From NCBI GenBank assembly GCA_964501905.1, contig CAZCTW010000020.1:1-20269 (forward strand): DNA of 20,269 nt, written 5' to 3'. Each line of letters begins with the position of its first letter. Position 1 is the first letter of the stretch. Below the pieces are notes generated by a model, which was given only the letters and a program-made list of their open reading frames with translations, was not told where the DNA came from and did no database searches. Origin of the DNA: B69-G16 sp964501905. GTDB lineage: Archaea; Thermoproteota; Thermoprotei; Thermofilales; B69-G16. The position numbers and the translations under genes were made by a program. Of this stretch, positions 12,439 to 20,112 are shown piece after piece.

Positions 12439-13386
12439 ATGAAGCACCTCTTGAGCTGGCTAGAGTACAGTGGCCGCGAAATCGAAAAGATAGTTGAGTT
12501 AGCTAGGAAGTTCAAGGAGGAAAGAGCTCGCGGAAAAAGAAGCTATAGGATTTTGGAGGGCAAGTCGATAGTGTTGATATTCGAAAAACCATCAACCAGG
12601 ACTAAGGCGTCCTTAATGGTGGCAATAAAAGAGCTTGGTGGTTTCCCCTGCAGTTTTACTAGAGAAGAGCTCCAGTTAAGTAGAGGCGAGCCAATATCTG
12701 ATACCGCGCGCGTATTAAGCAGGTATTTCGATATGATAATTGCTCGAGTCTATAGACACGAGGATTTAGAGACTATGGCTAAATATTCCCAAGTCTCCGT
12801 GGTAAACGCTCTAAGCGATAAGTTCCATCCTCTTCAAGCGCTAGCTGACATCCAAACAATAATTGAGAAAAAGGGTAAGCTTAAAGGCCTAAAGATAGCG
12901 TTCGTAGGAGACGGTACAGACAATGTGCTAAACTCTCTCATGGTTGTTTCCACGAAGCTAGGGCTCCACTTATCTATAGCCTGTCCTAAGCAATATTCAC
13001 CAGATCCCAAGTTACTGGAGCTATTGACTGAAGATTTAGAAAAAACCCATTCACGTATTGAGATTACAGAAGACCCTATAGAAGCAGTGAGCGGAGCCGA
13101 CGTAGTTTACACAGATGTTTTCGTGAGCATGGGACAAGAACAGGAACGGGATAGACGGCTAAAGGTTTTCATGCCGAGATATCAGGTTAGCAAAAAACTG
13201 CTTGAACACGCAAAGAATGATTACATCTTTATGCACTGCCTTCCAGCTCATAGGGGTGAGGAAGTAACCGATGCGGTCATCGAAGATCTAAATCACTCGG
13301 TAGTTTTCGATCAAGCCGAGAACCGTTTACATTCGGTAAAAGCGATATTAGCATTTCTACTAGGTGACGGATATGGGAATTTCTGA
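12439..13386 (+). CDS. argF: Ornithine carbamoyltransferase
   Basis: This enzyme makes citrulline from ornithine and carbamoyl phosphate in arginine synthesis. The 315 residues are of normal length. The carbamoyl-phosphate loop is STRT (52-55), HPLQALAD is at 130-137, the ornithine loop is DVFVSMG (226-232), and HCLPA is at 266-270. Together these separate it from aspartate carbamoyltransferase. The ATG at 12439 has the purine-rich GAGAGAGG upstream and fits the predicted transcript start. A GTG 39 nt further upstream would precede that start. Its end overlaps secE by 14 nt. No other arginine gene is in the window, so it sits apart from the pathway, at the head of a secretion/transcription unit. 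Confidence 0.96.
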   Translation: MKHLLSWLEYSGREIEKIVELARKFKEERARGKRSYRILEGKSIVLIFEKPSTRTKASLMVAIKELGGFPCSFTREELQLSRGEPISDTARVLSRYFDMIIARVYRHEDLETMAKYSQVSVVNALSDKFHPLQALADIQTIIEKKGKLKGLKIAFVGDGTDNVLNSLMVVSTKLGLHLSIACPKQYSPDPKLLELLTEDLEKTHSRIEITEDPIEAVSGADVVYTDVFVSMGQEQERDRRLKVFMPRYQVSKKLLEHAKNDYIFMHCLPAHRGEEVTDAVIEDLNHSVVFDQAENRLHSVKAILAFLLGDGYGNF

Positions 13387-13639
13387 AAAATTTAAAAAGT
13401 ATGCGTTGATAATTAAGTTTACCAAAAAACCCCAGAGGAGAGAGTTCACGCTAACATTAAAAGTTGTAACTATAGGATTTATGCTGCTGGGAAGTATAGG
13501 CTATGTCTTTCAGCTCTTGGGTTCGGCTCTACAGTTTAGACCCGTAGCTGGCGTGCCTAAAGAATTAGTTATAATCGGAATTGTGAGCGGCATAGTCCTA
13601 GCCTTAGCCATTTCGCTGTACAAATATAGAACAAGGTGA
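13373..13639 (+). CDS. secE: Preprotein translocase subunit SecE
   Basis: This is the small gamma subunit (SecE/Sec61-gamma) of the SecYE translocon. The 88 residues have an amphipathic N-terminal helix (KFKKYALIIKFTKKPQRREF) and one C-terminal transmembrane helix (about 60-83, LVIIGIVSGIVLALAISLY). A hydrophobic segment at about 30-52 is longer than usual for archaeal SecE. I prefer the ATG at 13373, with AGGTGA six bases before it, to a GTG at 13364. It is followed after 4 nt by spt5, the widespread secE-nusG/spt5 pairing, which strengthens the call for such a short protein. Confidence 0.88.
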   Translation: MGISEKFKKYALIIKFTKKPQRREFTLTLKVVTIGFMLLGSIGYVFQLLGSALQFRPVAGVPKELVIIGIVSGIVLALAISLYKYRTR

Positions 13640-13643
13640 TTCA

Positions 13644-14162
13644 ATGAGCGAGAAAAAGGAGGAAGGGCGTTTTCTAGCTTTGAGAACTACTGTTGGACAG
13701 GAATACAACGTAGCCGTAATCATTGAGAGTAGAATTGAGGCCTTAAGAAAGTTGAAGAGCGAAAAAGGCGAAGTTTTCCGTAGCCCTATAAAGTCGATAG
13801 TTGTAGTTGAAGAAGTGAGAGGGGTTATTTTCCTCGAAGCAGATGCGCCGTTTGTTGTCACTAATCTAATTAGTGGATTAAGACATGCTAAAGGGATAGT
13901 TAAAGGTATTATAAAATACGAGGATATCGAGAAATTCATATTGCCTAAGCCTGTAATTGAAACCATAAGGGTAAACGATATCGTTGAAATCACAGGAGGA
14001 CCCTTCATAGGGATGCGCGGAAAAGTAGTATACGTCGATAAATCGCGTAAAGAAGTGAAAGTAGAAATTTCGGAAGCGGCATATCCGCTTCCAATAACGA
14101 TAAGCGCCGATTACATTAGGATAATACAAAGGGCGAGTGAAAGTGAAGGAGAGGGATCTTAG
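13644..14162 (+). CDS. spt5: Transcription elongation factor Spt5 (NusG homologue)
   Basis: Archaeal Spt5 binds the RNA polymerase clamp with Spt4 and raises processivity. The 172 residues have an NGN domain (about 8-95), with the typical FLALRTTVGQEYNVA near the start and SIVVVEEVRGVIFLEAD later. A KOW domain follows (about 108-160, VNDIVEITGGPFIGMRGKV). The C-terminal tail is short and acidic. It starts 4 nt after secE and overlaps the UbiD-family gene by 26 nt. In many archaea ribosomal protein L11 follows spt5; here it is replaced by a decarboxylase. Confidence 0.94.
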   Translation: MSEKKEEGRFLALRTTVGQEYNVAVIIESRIEALRKLKSEKGEVFRSPIKSIVVVEEVRGVIFLEADAPFVVTNLISGLRHAKGIVKGIIKYEDIEKFILPKPVIETIRVNDIVEITGGPFIGMRGKVVYVDKSRKEVKVEISEAAYPLPITISADYIRIIQRASESEGEGS

Positions 14163-15441
14163 AAGTTTCATTTTGGAAGAAGAGTCGAGAGGAAATGTGG
14201 TAAGGATAACGGATGAAGTTAGCTCGAAATACCAAGCATCAAGCATTATAAGAAAATACGACGGCAATAAAGTAGTAGTATTTGAAAACGTAGACGGCAA
14301 GCCTTTCAGACTCGTGGCTAACACTATTTTCGGTAGAGACCAGTTATTAAGGATTTTAGGCGTTAAAAATCACGCGGAAGCTTACGAAAAACTACTAAAC
14401 GCTTGCGAGAGGCCAGGCGACTTACTAGTGGATGAAATACCCGGAGATTTAAAAGTTTTTAAAGGTACGCTTCACGACTTGCCTATCTTAACCTATTATG
14501 AAAAAGATGGAGGACCATATATAACGGCAGGAATAGTGGTGGCGAGAGATGAGGATATAGGCTTCCAGAACATGTCTATACACAGGTTGCTAGTCATAGA
14601 CGATAAACACATGGCCATTAGAATAGTTCCGCGCCACCTATACCTAATTTACGAGAAAAACAAGAAAAAGGGAAGAGATCTAGAGATAGCGATTATAGTA
14701 GGAGTACACCCCTTAATTCTCATAGCCGCGGCGTCATCGCCCCCGTATGGGGTAGACGAGGCTAAAGTTGCGGCTAAGTTGATGAATAAAATGGCGGTCT
14801 TTAAAAGCGAGGTAACTGGTCTGTTACTGCCGACAAAGGCTGAAATAATAATTGAGGGGAGGATACTGGCCGACAGAGAGGAATATGAGGGTCCTTTTGT
14901 TGACATAACGGGTACCTATGATATAGTAAGGCGACAACCCGTAATAGAAGTTGACAGAATACTCGTTAGAGGAGATAAGCCGATATACCAGGCTATACTG
15001 CCGGCGGGAACCGAGCACAGACTTTTAATGGGCTTCTACAGAGAGGCTAAAATATGGAGGGCGGTAAGAGACGTAGTTCCTTCAGTAAGAGAAGTAAGGC
15101 TAACCCCTGGCGGCTGCGGATGGCTTAGCTGCGTTATTTCGATGGTGAAGAAGTCGGAGGGAGACCCTAAAAATGCTATCCTAGCGGCTTTTGCCGCGCA
15201 TCCATCTCTTAAAATAGTTGTAGTTGTGGACGAGGATATAGACGTGGATAACCCAGTTGATGTGGAATGGGCTATAGTCACTCGCATGCAGCCTAGCGAA
15301 GATCTTGTGATAATACCTAGAATTCGGGGGTCTAGTCTAGATCCTTCAGCCGATCAGGAGAAATTGCTTACTTCTAAATTAGGAATCGATGCCACAATAC
15401 CTCTCGACAAACCCCGCGAGCATTTCATTAAAGTTATATAG
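14137..15441 (+). CDS. UbiD-family decarboxylase, probable anhydromevalonate phosphate decarboxylase
   Basis: UbiD-family enzymes use prenylated FMN to decarboxylate unsaturated acids. In Thermoproteota and many other archaea a UbiD homologue acts on trans-anhydromevalonate 5-phosphate, giving isopentenyl phosphate in the archaeal mevalonate pathway. The 434 residues contain NMSIHRLLVID (145-155, with the candidate catalytic Arg150), AEIIIEGRI (235-243) and EGPFVDITGTYD (251-262), the acidic segments that bind cofactor and substrate. The start is GTG at 14137, inside spt5; a second GTG two codons later is possible. The specific substrate is inferred from lineage, since no partner such as the dehydratase or UbiX is visible here. 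It precedes tmk by 22 nt. Confidence 0.82.
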   Translation: MKVKERDLRSFILEEESRGNVVRITDEVSSKYQASSIIRKYDGNKVVVFENVDGKPFRLVANTIFGRDQLLRILGVKNHAEAYEKLLNACERPGDLLVDEIPGDLKVFKGTLHDLPILTYYEKDGGPYITAGIVVARDEDIGFQNMSIHRLLVIDDKHMAIRIVPRHLYLIYEKNKKKGRDLEIAIIVGVHPLILIAAASSPPYGVDEAKVAAKLMNKMAVFKSEVTGLLLPTKAEIIIEGRILADREEYEGPFVDITGTYDIVRRQPVIEVDRILVRGDKPIYQAILPAGTEHRLLMGFYREAKIWRAVRDVVPSVREVRLTPGGCGWLSCVISMVKKSEGDPKNAILAAFAAHPSLKIVVVVDEDIDVDNPVDVEWAIVTRMQPSEDLVIIPRIRGSSLDPSADQEKLLTSKLGIDATIPLDKPREHFIKVI

Positions 15442-15463
15442 CCACTCCAATGAGGTAAATTCG

Positions 15464-16060
15464 ATGAATGGAATTTTTATAGCTATAGAGGGCATAGATG
15501 GAGCTGGATTATCGACGCAGGCGAGGCTACTTTATGAAAATCTTCTAATGCGTGGATGCAAGGTCGTGTTGACTAAGGAACCCACAGACGGGCTTATTGG
15601 AGGACTTATAAAGGCGGCTCTCAGAGGAGAGTGGAGGACTAATCCTGCAACTCTTCAACTTCTCTTTGCAGCCGATAGAAGCCACCACGTAAATCAACAG
15701 ATACTGCCCGCGCTTAAACAGGGAAAGATCGTGATAACCGATAGGTACAAGTACTCCTCTATCGCTTACGGATCGCTAGATTGCGATCGGGAGTGGCTCA
15801 TAAAGATAAACTCTATCTTTCCTAAGCCTCATGTTCTAATAGTTTTAGATGTTCCCGCTGAAGTAGCGCTTAAGAGAATAGCAAAGTCTAGGTTTGGCTT
15901 CGAACTCTTCGAGAATAATAGATTGGAGATTGTTCGACAGAACTTTCTGAAGCTTGCCGAGAGAGAGAATGGATTCGTGGTGGATGCTAGAGAGTCAATC
16001 GACCAGGTTCAAAATGAAATATTAAGGATTATTTCTTCAAAAGCGGGGATAAAGCTTTAA
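15464..16060 (+). CDS. tmk: Thymidylate kinase with atypical P-loop
   Basis: dTMP kinase phosphorylates dTMP to dTDP. The 198 residues show the family N-terminus IAIEGIDGAGLSTQ (6-19), TKEPTDG near 46-52, AADRSHH, DRYKYSSIAYG (DR(Y) motif) and a lid-like segment RIAKSRFGF. The P-loop reads GIDGAGLST where GxDGxGKST is usual, so Leu16 replaces the nucleotide-binding Lys. I recall similar substitutions in some crenarchaeal tmk genes but cannot confirm that here. The ATG at 15464 has GAGGT 8 nt upstream. The fit is otherwise good, so a functional enzyme is more likely than a pseudogene. It overlaps the convergent hypothetical gene by 4 nt. Confidence 0.88.
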   Translation: MNGIFIAIEGIDGAGLSTQARLLYENLLMRGCKVVLTKEPTDGLIGGLIKAALRGEWRTNPATLQLLFAADRSHHVNQQILPALKQGKIVITDRYKYSSIAYGSLDCDREWLIKINSIFPKPHVLIVLDVPAEVALKRIAKSRFGFELFENNRLEIVRQNFLKLAERENGFVVDARESIDQVQNEILRIISSKAGIKL

Positions 16061-16542
16061 CCGCTGAGAATTTCTTCGATAGTTATCGACCCGTACTTTT
16101 TCCTTTCACAAGATATTTCGATCATCTTCCTCCGGATCAAAGAAACAAGAAATCTGGGAAGGGTCCGCCCTAAACCTCTCAACCTAGTAAAGGTTAAAGT
16201 TAGAATATTTGCGTCGTTTTCAAAGGAAATATCTACGCGGTACCAATCCTTTGTCGCATAGCCCCGTTTTCCCCTTCTCTGATACGAGTAGGAGATTTCT
16301 ATATTGTATATATTACACTCCTTTAAGGCATTTAAAGGAAAAATTTCATCTATATCTTCGAAATCGCGCCTATTTTCTGGAATTACCCTAATTTTTCTTT
16401 TCCCCCAGTGGGGCTCACGTCCGGCTACATCTACGGGGAATTTGTCTGTATACCCGTTTATACTTTTAAAAGCCAGAAATAATAGCTCACCCAGGAGTTC
16501 AGGTTCACCGTGGACTCTATATCGAAAACTTTGAATTCGCAT
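16057..16542 (-). CDS. Hypothetical basic protein
   Basis: The 161-residue protein matches no family I recognise. It mixes an N-terminal alpha/beta part (EPELLGELLFLAFKSING), a middle part with Arg/Lys-rich strands (GYATKDWYRVDISFEND) and a basic helical C-terminus (LPRFLVSLIRRKMIEISCERKK). There is one cysteine, no membrane segment and no metal motif. It is very probably leaderless: a TATA box read on the minus strand (16561-16571) lies about 24-26 nt before the ATG at 16542. It is divergent from the TtuA-like gene and converges with tmk. Function unknown. Confidence 0.7.
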   Translation of the reverse strand: MRIQSFRYRVHGEPELLGELLFLAFKSINGYTDKFPVDVAGREPHWGKRKIRVIPENRRDFEDIDEIFPLNALKECNIYNIEISYSYQRRGKRGYATKDWYRVDISFENDANILTLTFTRLRGLGRTLPRFLVSLIRRKMIEISCERKKYGSITIEEILSG

Positions 16543-16543
16543 C

Positions 16544-16571
16544 TTTTTATACTAACGAGCGCTATAAATTA
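16544..16571. promoter_or_regulatory. Divergent promoter region
   Basis: The plus strand has TTTTTATAC at 16544-16552, about 35 nt before the ATG at 16583. The minus strand has TAATTTATAGC at 16561-16571, about 24 nt before the ATG at 16542. Two TATA boxes face opposite ways in a 40-nt spacer. Confidence 0.5.
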
Positions 16572-16582
16572 ACTGTATCTCC

Positions 16583-17224
16583 ATGCGGAAGCATAATGGA
16601 ATTTGTAAGGTATGTGGGAGAAGACGCGTAGTAGTTTATCTTAGAGCGAGCGGGGAGTATCTGTGTGCTCGCTGTCTCTCTAGGAGGATCGAGAGAAAAG
16701 TGTCAAGGAGGTTAAAAAGTATAGCAGGAAAATCTATCGTGATAGGGTTTGAAACCACGGGAACTATAGCTTTAATGCACATACTAGCTAAAGTCTTCAA
16801 GGAGGGAAAGTGGAAAATTTATAGCCCGGAGAATAGTATGTTGCTTGAATGGGCGATAGCCAGGTATAAATTCGAGAAGGTACATCTCCCTCTTATCGGG
16901 CAGAAAACATCTCTAATTCTTCCGTTTACGCTTGAGGAATTCTCGTCCCTTCTTTTAAAATGGCTTTTAAAGCTCGATTACAGAGAATTAGTCAACAATA
17001 GGATTATAGCTCCCCTTTCCTCCTTTTCAATAGAACAGTTGGAGGTTTACGCTTCTTATCGCAAACTTCCAATCGTGCCAGTCAACGCGGAAGAGGACGT
17101 GTATGGTGAGATTTTTTCAATAATAGAGGAGAGCACGCCTACTATAAGGTACCAATTTTTATCTTCTATTAAAAATGTGAAAAATTTAGTAAACAAAAGT
17201 AGTGAATTGCATGAAAGCATATAG
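16583..17224 (+). CDS. Degenerate TtuA/Ncs6-like protein with zinc ribbon but no PP-loop
   Basis: The N-terminus matches the zinc-ribbon head of tRNA 2-thiolation enzymes (TtuA/Ncs6/TtcA class): CKVCGRRR at 8-15 and YLCARCLSRRIERKVSRRL at 26-44, with Cys8, Cys11, Cys28 and Cys31. In active enzymes the next segment is the ATP-pyrophosphatase loop SGGKDS. Here it reads IGFETTGTI (about 54-62). No cysteine occurs after residue 31, so the Fe-S ligands and the C-terminal zinc site are also gone. A later block (IIAPLSSFSIEQLEVYASYRK) still resembles the family's RxKPLxxxxExEVxxYA segment. At 213 residues it is about 100 shorter than TtuA. The gene is open, has a promoter and is tightly spaced, so it looks like a maintained pseudoenzyme, perhaps an RNA- or sulfur-carrier-binding partner. 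Confidence 0.7.
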   Translation: MRKHNGICKVCGRRRVVVYLRASGEYLCARCLSRRIERKVSRRLKSIAGKSIVIGFETTGTIALMHILAKVFKEGKWKIYSPENSMLLEWAIARYKFEKVHLPLIGQKTSLILPFTLEEFSSLLLKWLLKLDYRELVNNRIIAPLSSFSIEQLEVYASYRKLPIVPVNAEEDVYGEIFSIIEESTPTIRYQFLSSIKNVKNLVNKSSELHESI

Positions 17225-17293
17225 GGGTTGAAGTTAAAATCTTAAACCTAAGGGAATGGTAAGGTTAAGAAAGACAAACGATTCGATGTGAAA

Positions 17294-17300
17294 ACTTTAG
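17294..17300 (+). promoter_or_regulatory. TATA box for korAB
   Basis: ACTTTAG lies about 26 nt before the ATG at 17323, predicting a leaderless transcript and supporting that start over the in-frame ATG 36 nt downstream. Confidence 0.45.
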
Positions 17301-17322
17301 GATTAACAGGCCAAACTAATTA

Positions 17323-19080
17323 ATGCAGCGTATACCGTATATAGAGCCGTTGAGACTCATGCCAAGTATAGATATTAACGTCGTGGTGGGGGGAGAGGCG
17401 GGAGCCGGCGTACTCGTAGCTGGAACAGTTTTGGCGAAAACTTGCGTTCGCAGCGGCCTTTACACGTACGTTATGAACGAATACCCTTCAATAATCAGGG
17501 GAGGGCACGTCTGGTGTTCGGTTAGAATATGTGATAGGAAAGTGTACAGTCAAAAGTACAGCATAGATATCTTAATAGCTTTAAACGAGGAGACCATAGA
17601 GAGGCATCACGATAGATTAAACGAGAGAGGAGTAGTTATCGTCGACGAGGAAACTTCTCGGCTACCTCTTAACGATTTACGAGTCCTGAAAGTACCTCTA
17701 ACTAAAATAACTAGGGAAGTTGGAGGGCAGCAAGTTATGCGGAATAGCGTGGCTGTGGGCGCCGCCGCAGCTCTGTTAAATTTAGATATCCAGGTCTTAA
17801 GCCAAGTAATCTTAGATACGTTTAGGAAGGAAATAGCAAAGATAAACGTTGAGCTAGCGCGTAAAGGTTACGAATATGTAAAAAACAGCGGAATAAGCCA
17901 AACATCGTTAATTATTTCTCGCTCTCAGAGCTCTAATAAAACTTTAATACTAACGGGCAACGACGCAATAGCTCTAGGCGCTATAAAAGCTGGCATGACT
18001 TTTTATGCCGCATACCCGATGACGCCTGCATCTCCCATCCTACACTTTCTAGCGACATTTCAAAAAGAGTATGACATAGTAGTATTGCAACCGGAAAGCG
18101 AAATAGCGGCTATAAACATGGTAATAGGCGCGGCGTATGCCGGGGCTCGAGCGATGACAGCTACTTCAGGCGGAGGCTTTTCCCTTATGACGGAGGCTCT
18201 CGGCCAAGCGGCGATGACTGAGGTTCCAGTAGTGATCGTAGTGGCTCAGAGGCCAGGTCCTAGCACGGGATTACCAACTTACACCGCACAAGGCGATCTG
18301 ATGTTCGTGCTTCATGCCTCTCAGGGAGAGTTCCCCAGAGTAGTTATTGCTCCGGGCGACGTGGATGAAGCGTTTTACTTAACGATAGAAGCTTTTAACA
18401 TAGCTGAAAAATTCCAAGTACCTGTTATAATACTCACGGATAAGCATCTAGCAGAGAGCTGCATGACCACTGAGGAATTCGATGAATCCAAAATAAAAAT
18501 AGATAGAGGAGAATTAATAGTCGGAGAGTACAGAGGAGATGAGCCCTATAAGCGGTACAAGATAACGGAGACTGGCGTTTCTCCAAGAGCTATACCTGGA
18601 ACCCGAAACGCTATCGTAAAGGCGAATACTAGCGAACACGACGAATACGGATTCGGGACGACAGTCCCCTCGAAGGTTAAGGCCATGGTAGATAAAAGAT
18701 TTCGAAAAATGAAATATATTGAAGAGTATGTATACGGCTTAGAACCTATAAAAACGTACGGAGACGGAGACATACTTCTAATTACGTGGGGTAGCCCTAA
18801 AGGAGCTATACTAGAAGCTATGCGAGACTTAAACAAAGAAGGCATAAAAACGAAGCTCGCACAGATAGTTTTCCTAGAACCCTTCCCCGCTGAAACGCTT
18901 AAGAATATCCTTCAGGAAGCAAGCAAAGTGATATTAATAGAAAACAACAAGACGGCCATTCTAAACATGCTACTTAACCAATATCTCCATGTAGACGTCA
19001 AGGAAAAACTGTTAAAGTACGATGGAAGACCCTTCTACCCCCACGAAATTTCTGAAAAAGTAAAAAGCGTGATAGAATGA
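17323..19080 (+). CDS. korA: 2-oxoacid:ferredoxin oxidoreductase, fused gamma-alpha subunit
   Basis: This is the large subunit of the two-subunit oxidoreductase that converts 2-oxoacid, CoA and oxidised ferredoxin to acyl-CoA, CO2 and reduced ferredoxin. The 585 residues are a fusion. A gamma domain spans about 15-190 (VVGGEAGAGVLVAGTVLAK, then SIIRGGHVWCSVRI). An alpha (pyrimidine/dimer) domain spans about 205-585, with YPMTPAS at 231-237, the position of the diagnostic YPITPxS-type motif. ATSGGGFSLMTEA and TDKHLAES follow. The substrate (pyruvate, 2-oxoglutarate or broad range) cannot be read. No delta ferredoxin subunit is present, as in crenarchaeal two-subunit enzymes. Its stop overlaps the beta-subunit ATG (ATGA). 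Confidence 0.92.
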   Translation: MQRIPYIEPLRLMPSIDINVVVGGEAGAGVLVAGTVLAKTCVRSGLYTYVMNEYPSIIRGGHVWCSVRICDRKVYSQKYSIDILIALNEETIERHHDRLNERGVVIVDEETSRLPLNDLRVLKVPLTKITREVGGQQVMRNSVAVGAAAALLNLDIQVLSQVILDTFRKEIAKINVELARKGYEYVKNSGISQTSLIISRSQSSNKTLILTGNDAIALGAIKAGMTFYAAYPMTPASPILHFLATFQKEYDIVVLQPESEIAAINMVIGAAYAGARAMTATSGGGFSLMTEALGQAAMTEVPVVIVVAQRPGPSTGLPTYTAQGDLMFVLHASQGEFPRVVIAPGDVDEAFYLTIEAFNIAEKFQVPVIILTDKHLAESCMTTEEFDESKIKIDRGELIVGEYRGDEPYKRYKITETGVSPRAIPGTRNAIVKANTSEHDEYGFGTTVPSKVKAMVDKRFRKMKYIEEYVYGLEPIKTYGDGDILLITWGSPKGAILEAMRDLNKEGIKTKLAQIVFLEPFPAETLKNILQEASKVILIENNKTAILNMLLNQYLHVDVKEKLLKYDGRPFYPHEISEKVKSVIE

Positions 19081-19898
19081 AACTCCAAACTCAAGTAAAA
19101 AAAGTCTGGTGTCCAGGCTGCGGAAACTATGCAATACTAACGGCTTTCACCGCCGCTATAGAAGAGCTGGGAATAGAACCGGAGAAGCTAGTCGTTATAT
19201 CCGGAATAGGATGCCACGGGAGGATAACAGATTATCTCAACGTCAACACTTTCCACACAATACACGGCAGAGTCATCCCCCTAGCCACAGGGATAAAATT
19301 AGCTAATCCAGAGCTAACAGTCGTAGGATTCAGCGGAGATGGAGACGCCTACGCCATAGGTCTAGGCCACCTCCCCCATGCAGCGCGTAGAAATATAGAT
19401 ATCACAGTGATAATCCACAATAACCAAGTCTTTGGGCTCACTACGGGTCAATACACCCCCACAAGCCCTAAAGGCTTTAAATCGAGAAGCACACCCTACG
19501 GCTCCCTAGAAGAACCACTAAATCCTCTGTTATTAGCCCTAGCTAGCGGGGCTACATTCGTAGCCCGAGGCTTCGCAGGCGATATAACCCACTTAAAAAT
19601 GCTCATAAAAGAGGCAATAAAACACAGAGGATTTGCACTAATCGACGTCCTACAACCTTGTGTAACCTACTACAACACCTACCAATACTATAGAGAAAGA
19701 GTATATAAACTCCAAAACCACAACCCCACAGACCTACGACAAGCCATAGAAAAAGCCTTAGAATGGGGCGACAAAATACCCATAGGGATATTATACAAAA
19801 TAGAGAAAGAAACCCTAGACCAACACGTCAAAACGCCGCCAGTCTATAAACCTGTATCAAACATTAACATTAAAAAACTCTACAAATGGCTAAAATGA
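19077..19898 (+). CDS. korB: 2-oxoacid:ferredoxin oxidoreductase, beta subunit
   Basis: This is the thiamine-diphosphate and Fe-S subunit of the same enzyme. In the 273 residues the cluster cysteines are C12 and C15 (WCPGCGNY), C46 (GIGCHGR) and C195 (LQPCVTY). The TPP/Mg motif is GDGDAYAIG (87-95) followed by NNQVFGLTTGQ (115-125). Length and motif order are normal for the archaeal beta subunit. It is translationally coupled to korA through ATGA. Its 3' half has strikingly A- and C-rich coding, with few G or T, unlike other plus-strand genes here; the protein itself looks normal. The rRNA promoter follows about 95 nt downstream. Confidence 0.93.
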   Translation: MKLQTQVKKVWCPGCGNYAILTAFTAAIEELGIEPEKLVVISGIGCHGRITDYLNVNTFHTIHGRVIPLATGIKLANPELTVVGFSGDGDAYAIGLGHLPHAARRNIDITVIIHNNQVFGLTTGQYTPTSPKGFKSRSTPYGSLEEPLNPLLLALASGATFVARGFAGDITHLKMLIKEAIKHRGFALIDVLQPCVTYYNTYQYYRERVYKLQNHNPTDLRQAIEKALEWGDKIPIGILYKIEKETLDQHVKTPPVYKPVSNINIKKLYKWLK

Positions 19899-19990
19899 TC
19901 GCAATAAGCTAAGAGGCCGAGATACATTATCTTTAACAAAAAACACAAAAAATAAATAGAGAACACCCCAAAGAAAAATAACCTAAAGTA
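19899..19990 (+). other. Spacer between korB and rRNA promoter
   Basis: This stretch is A-rich, with few G or T, and has no protein gene or clear hairpin. It contains no strong T-tract on the plus strand, so the korB transcript may run into the rRNA promoter region. Confidence 0.5.
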
Positions 19991-19991
19991 A

Positions 19992-20001
19992 AGTATATAA
20001 G
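19992..20001 (+). promoter_or_regulatory. TATA box of the rRNA operon
   Basis: AGTATATAAG is a strong archaeal TATA box. It predicts transcription from about 20023, only a few bases before the first leader stem (20027). Confidence 0.7.
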
Positions 20002-20026
20002 CCACAAAATAAACACACAAAATGGA

Positions 20027-20101
20027 GCCGCAACCCCCGGCGGCCCTCTCAGACACAACCCTTACCAGGGTAAAAATGAAGGGAAGGCCTCCGGTTGCGG
20101 C
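20027..20101 (+). other. Pre-rRNA leader, first stem
   Basis: GCCGCAACC (20027-20035) is exactly complementary to GGTTGCGGC (20093-20101). Inside, GGCC (20042-20045) can pair with GGCC (20086-20089), and TTAC-CAGG-GTAA forms a small hairpin. The leader RNA is thus highly structured from its 5' end. Confidence 0.6.
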
Positions 20102-20112
20102 AACACAGATGA

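Noticed and set aside
11926..12440. RNase P RNA or SRP RNA in the gene-free stretch
   Set aside because: None of the conserved core motifs of either RNA could be seen on either strand.
12202..12447. Minus-strand open frame of 81 codons as an intact gene
   Set aside because: Starts inside argF and over its promoter, no ribosome site, no family; only its second half looks protein-like, so it is listed as a possible remnant.
13878..14324. Minus-strand open frame of 148 codons
   Set aside because: It covers the spt5/UbiD junction in antisense; composition (Tyr, Phe, Ser) is typical of shadow frames.
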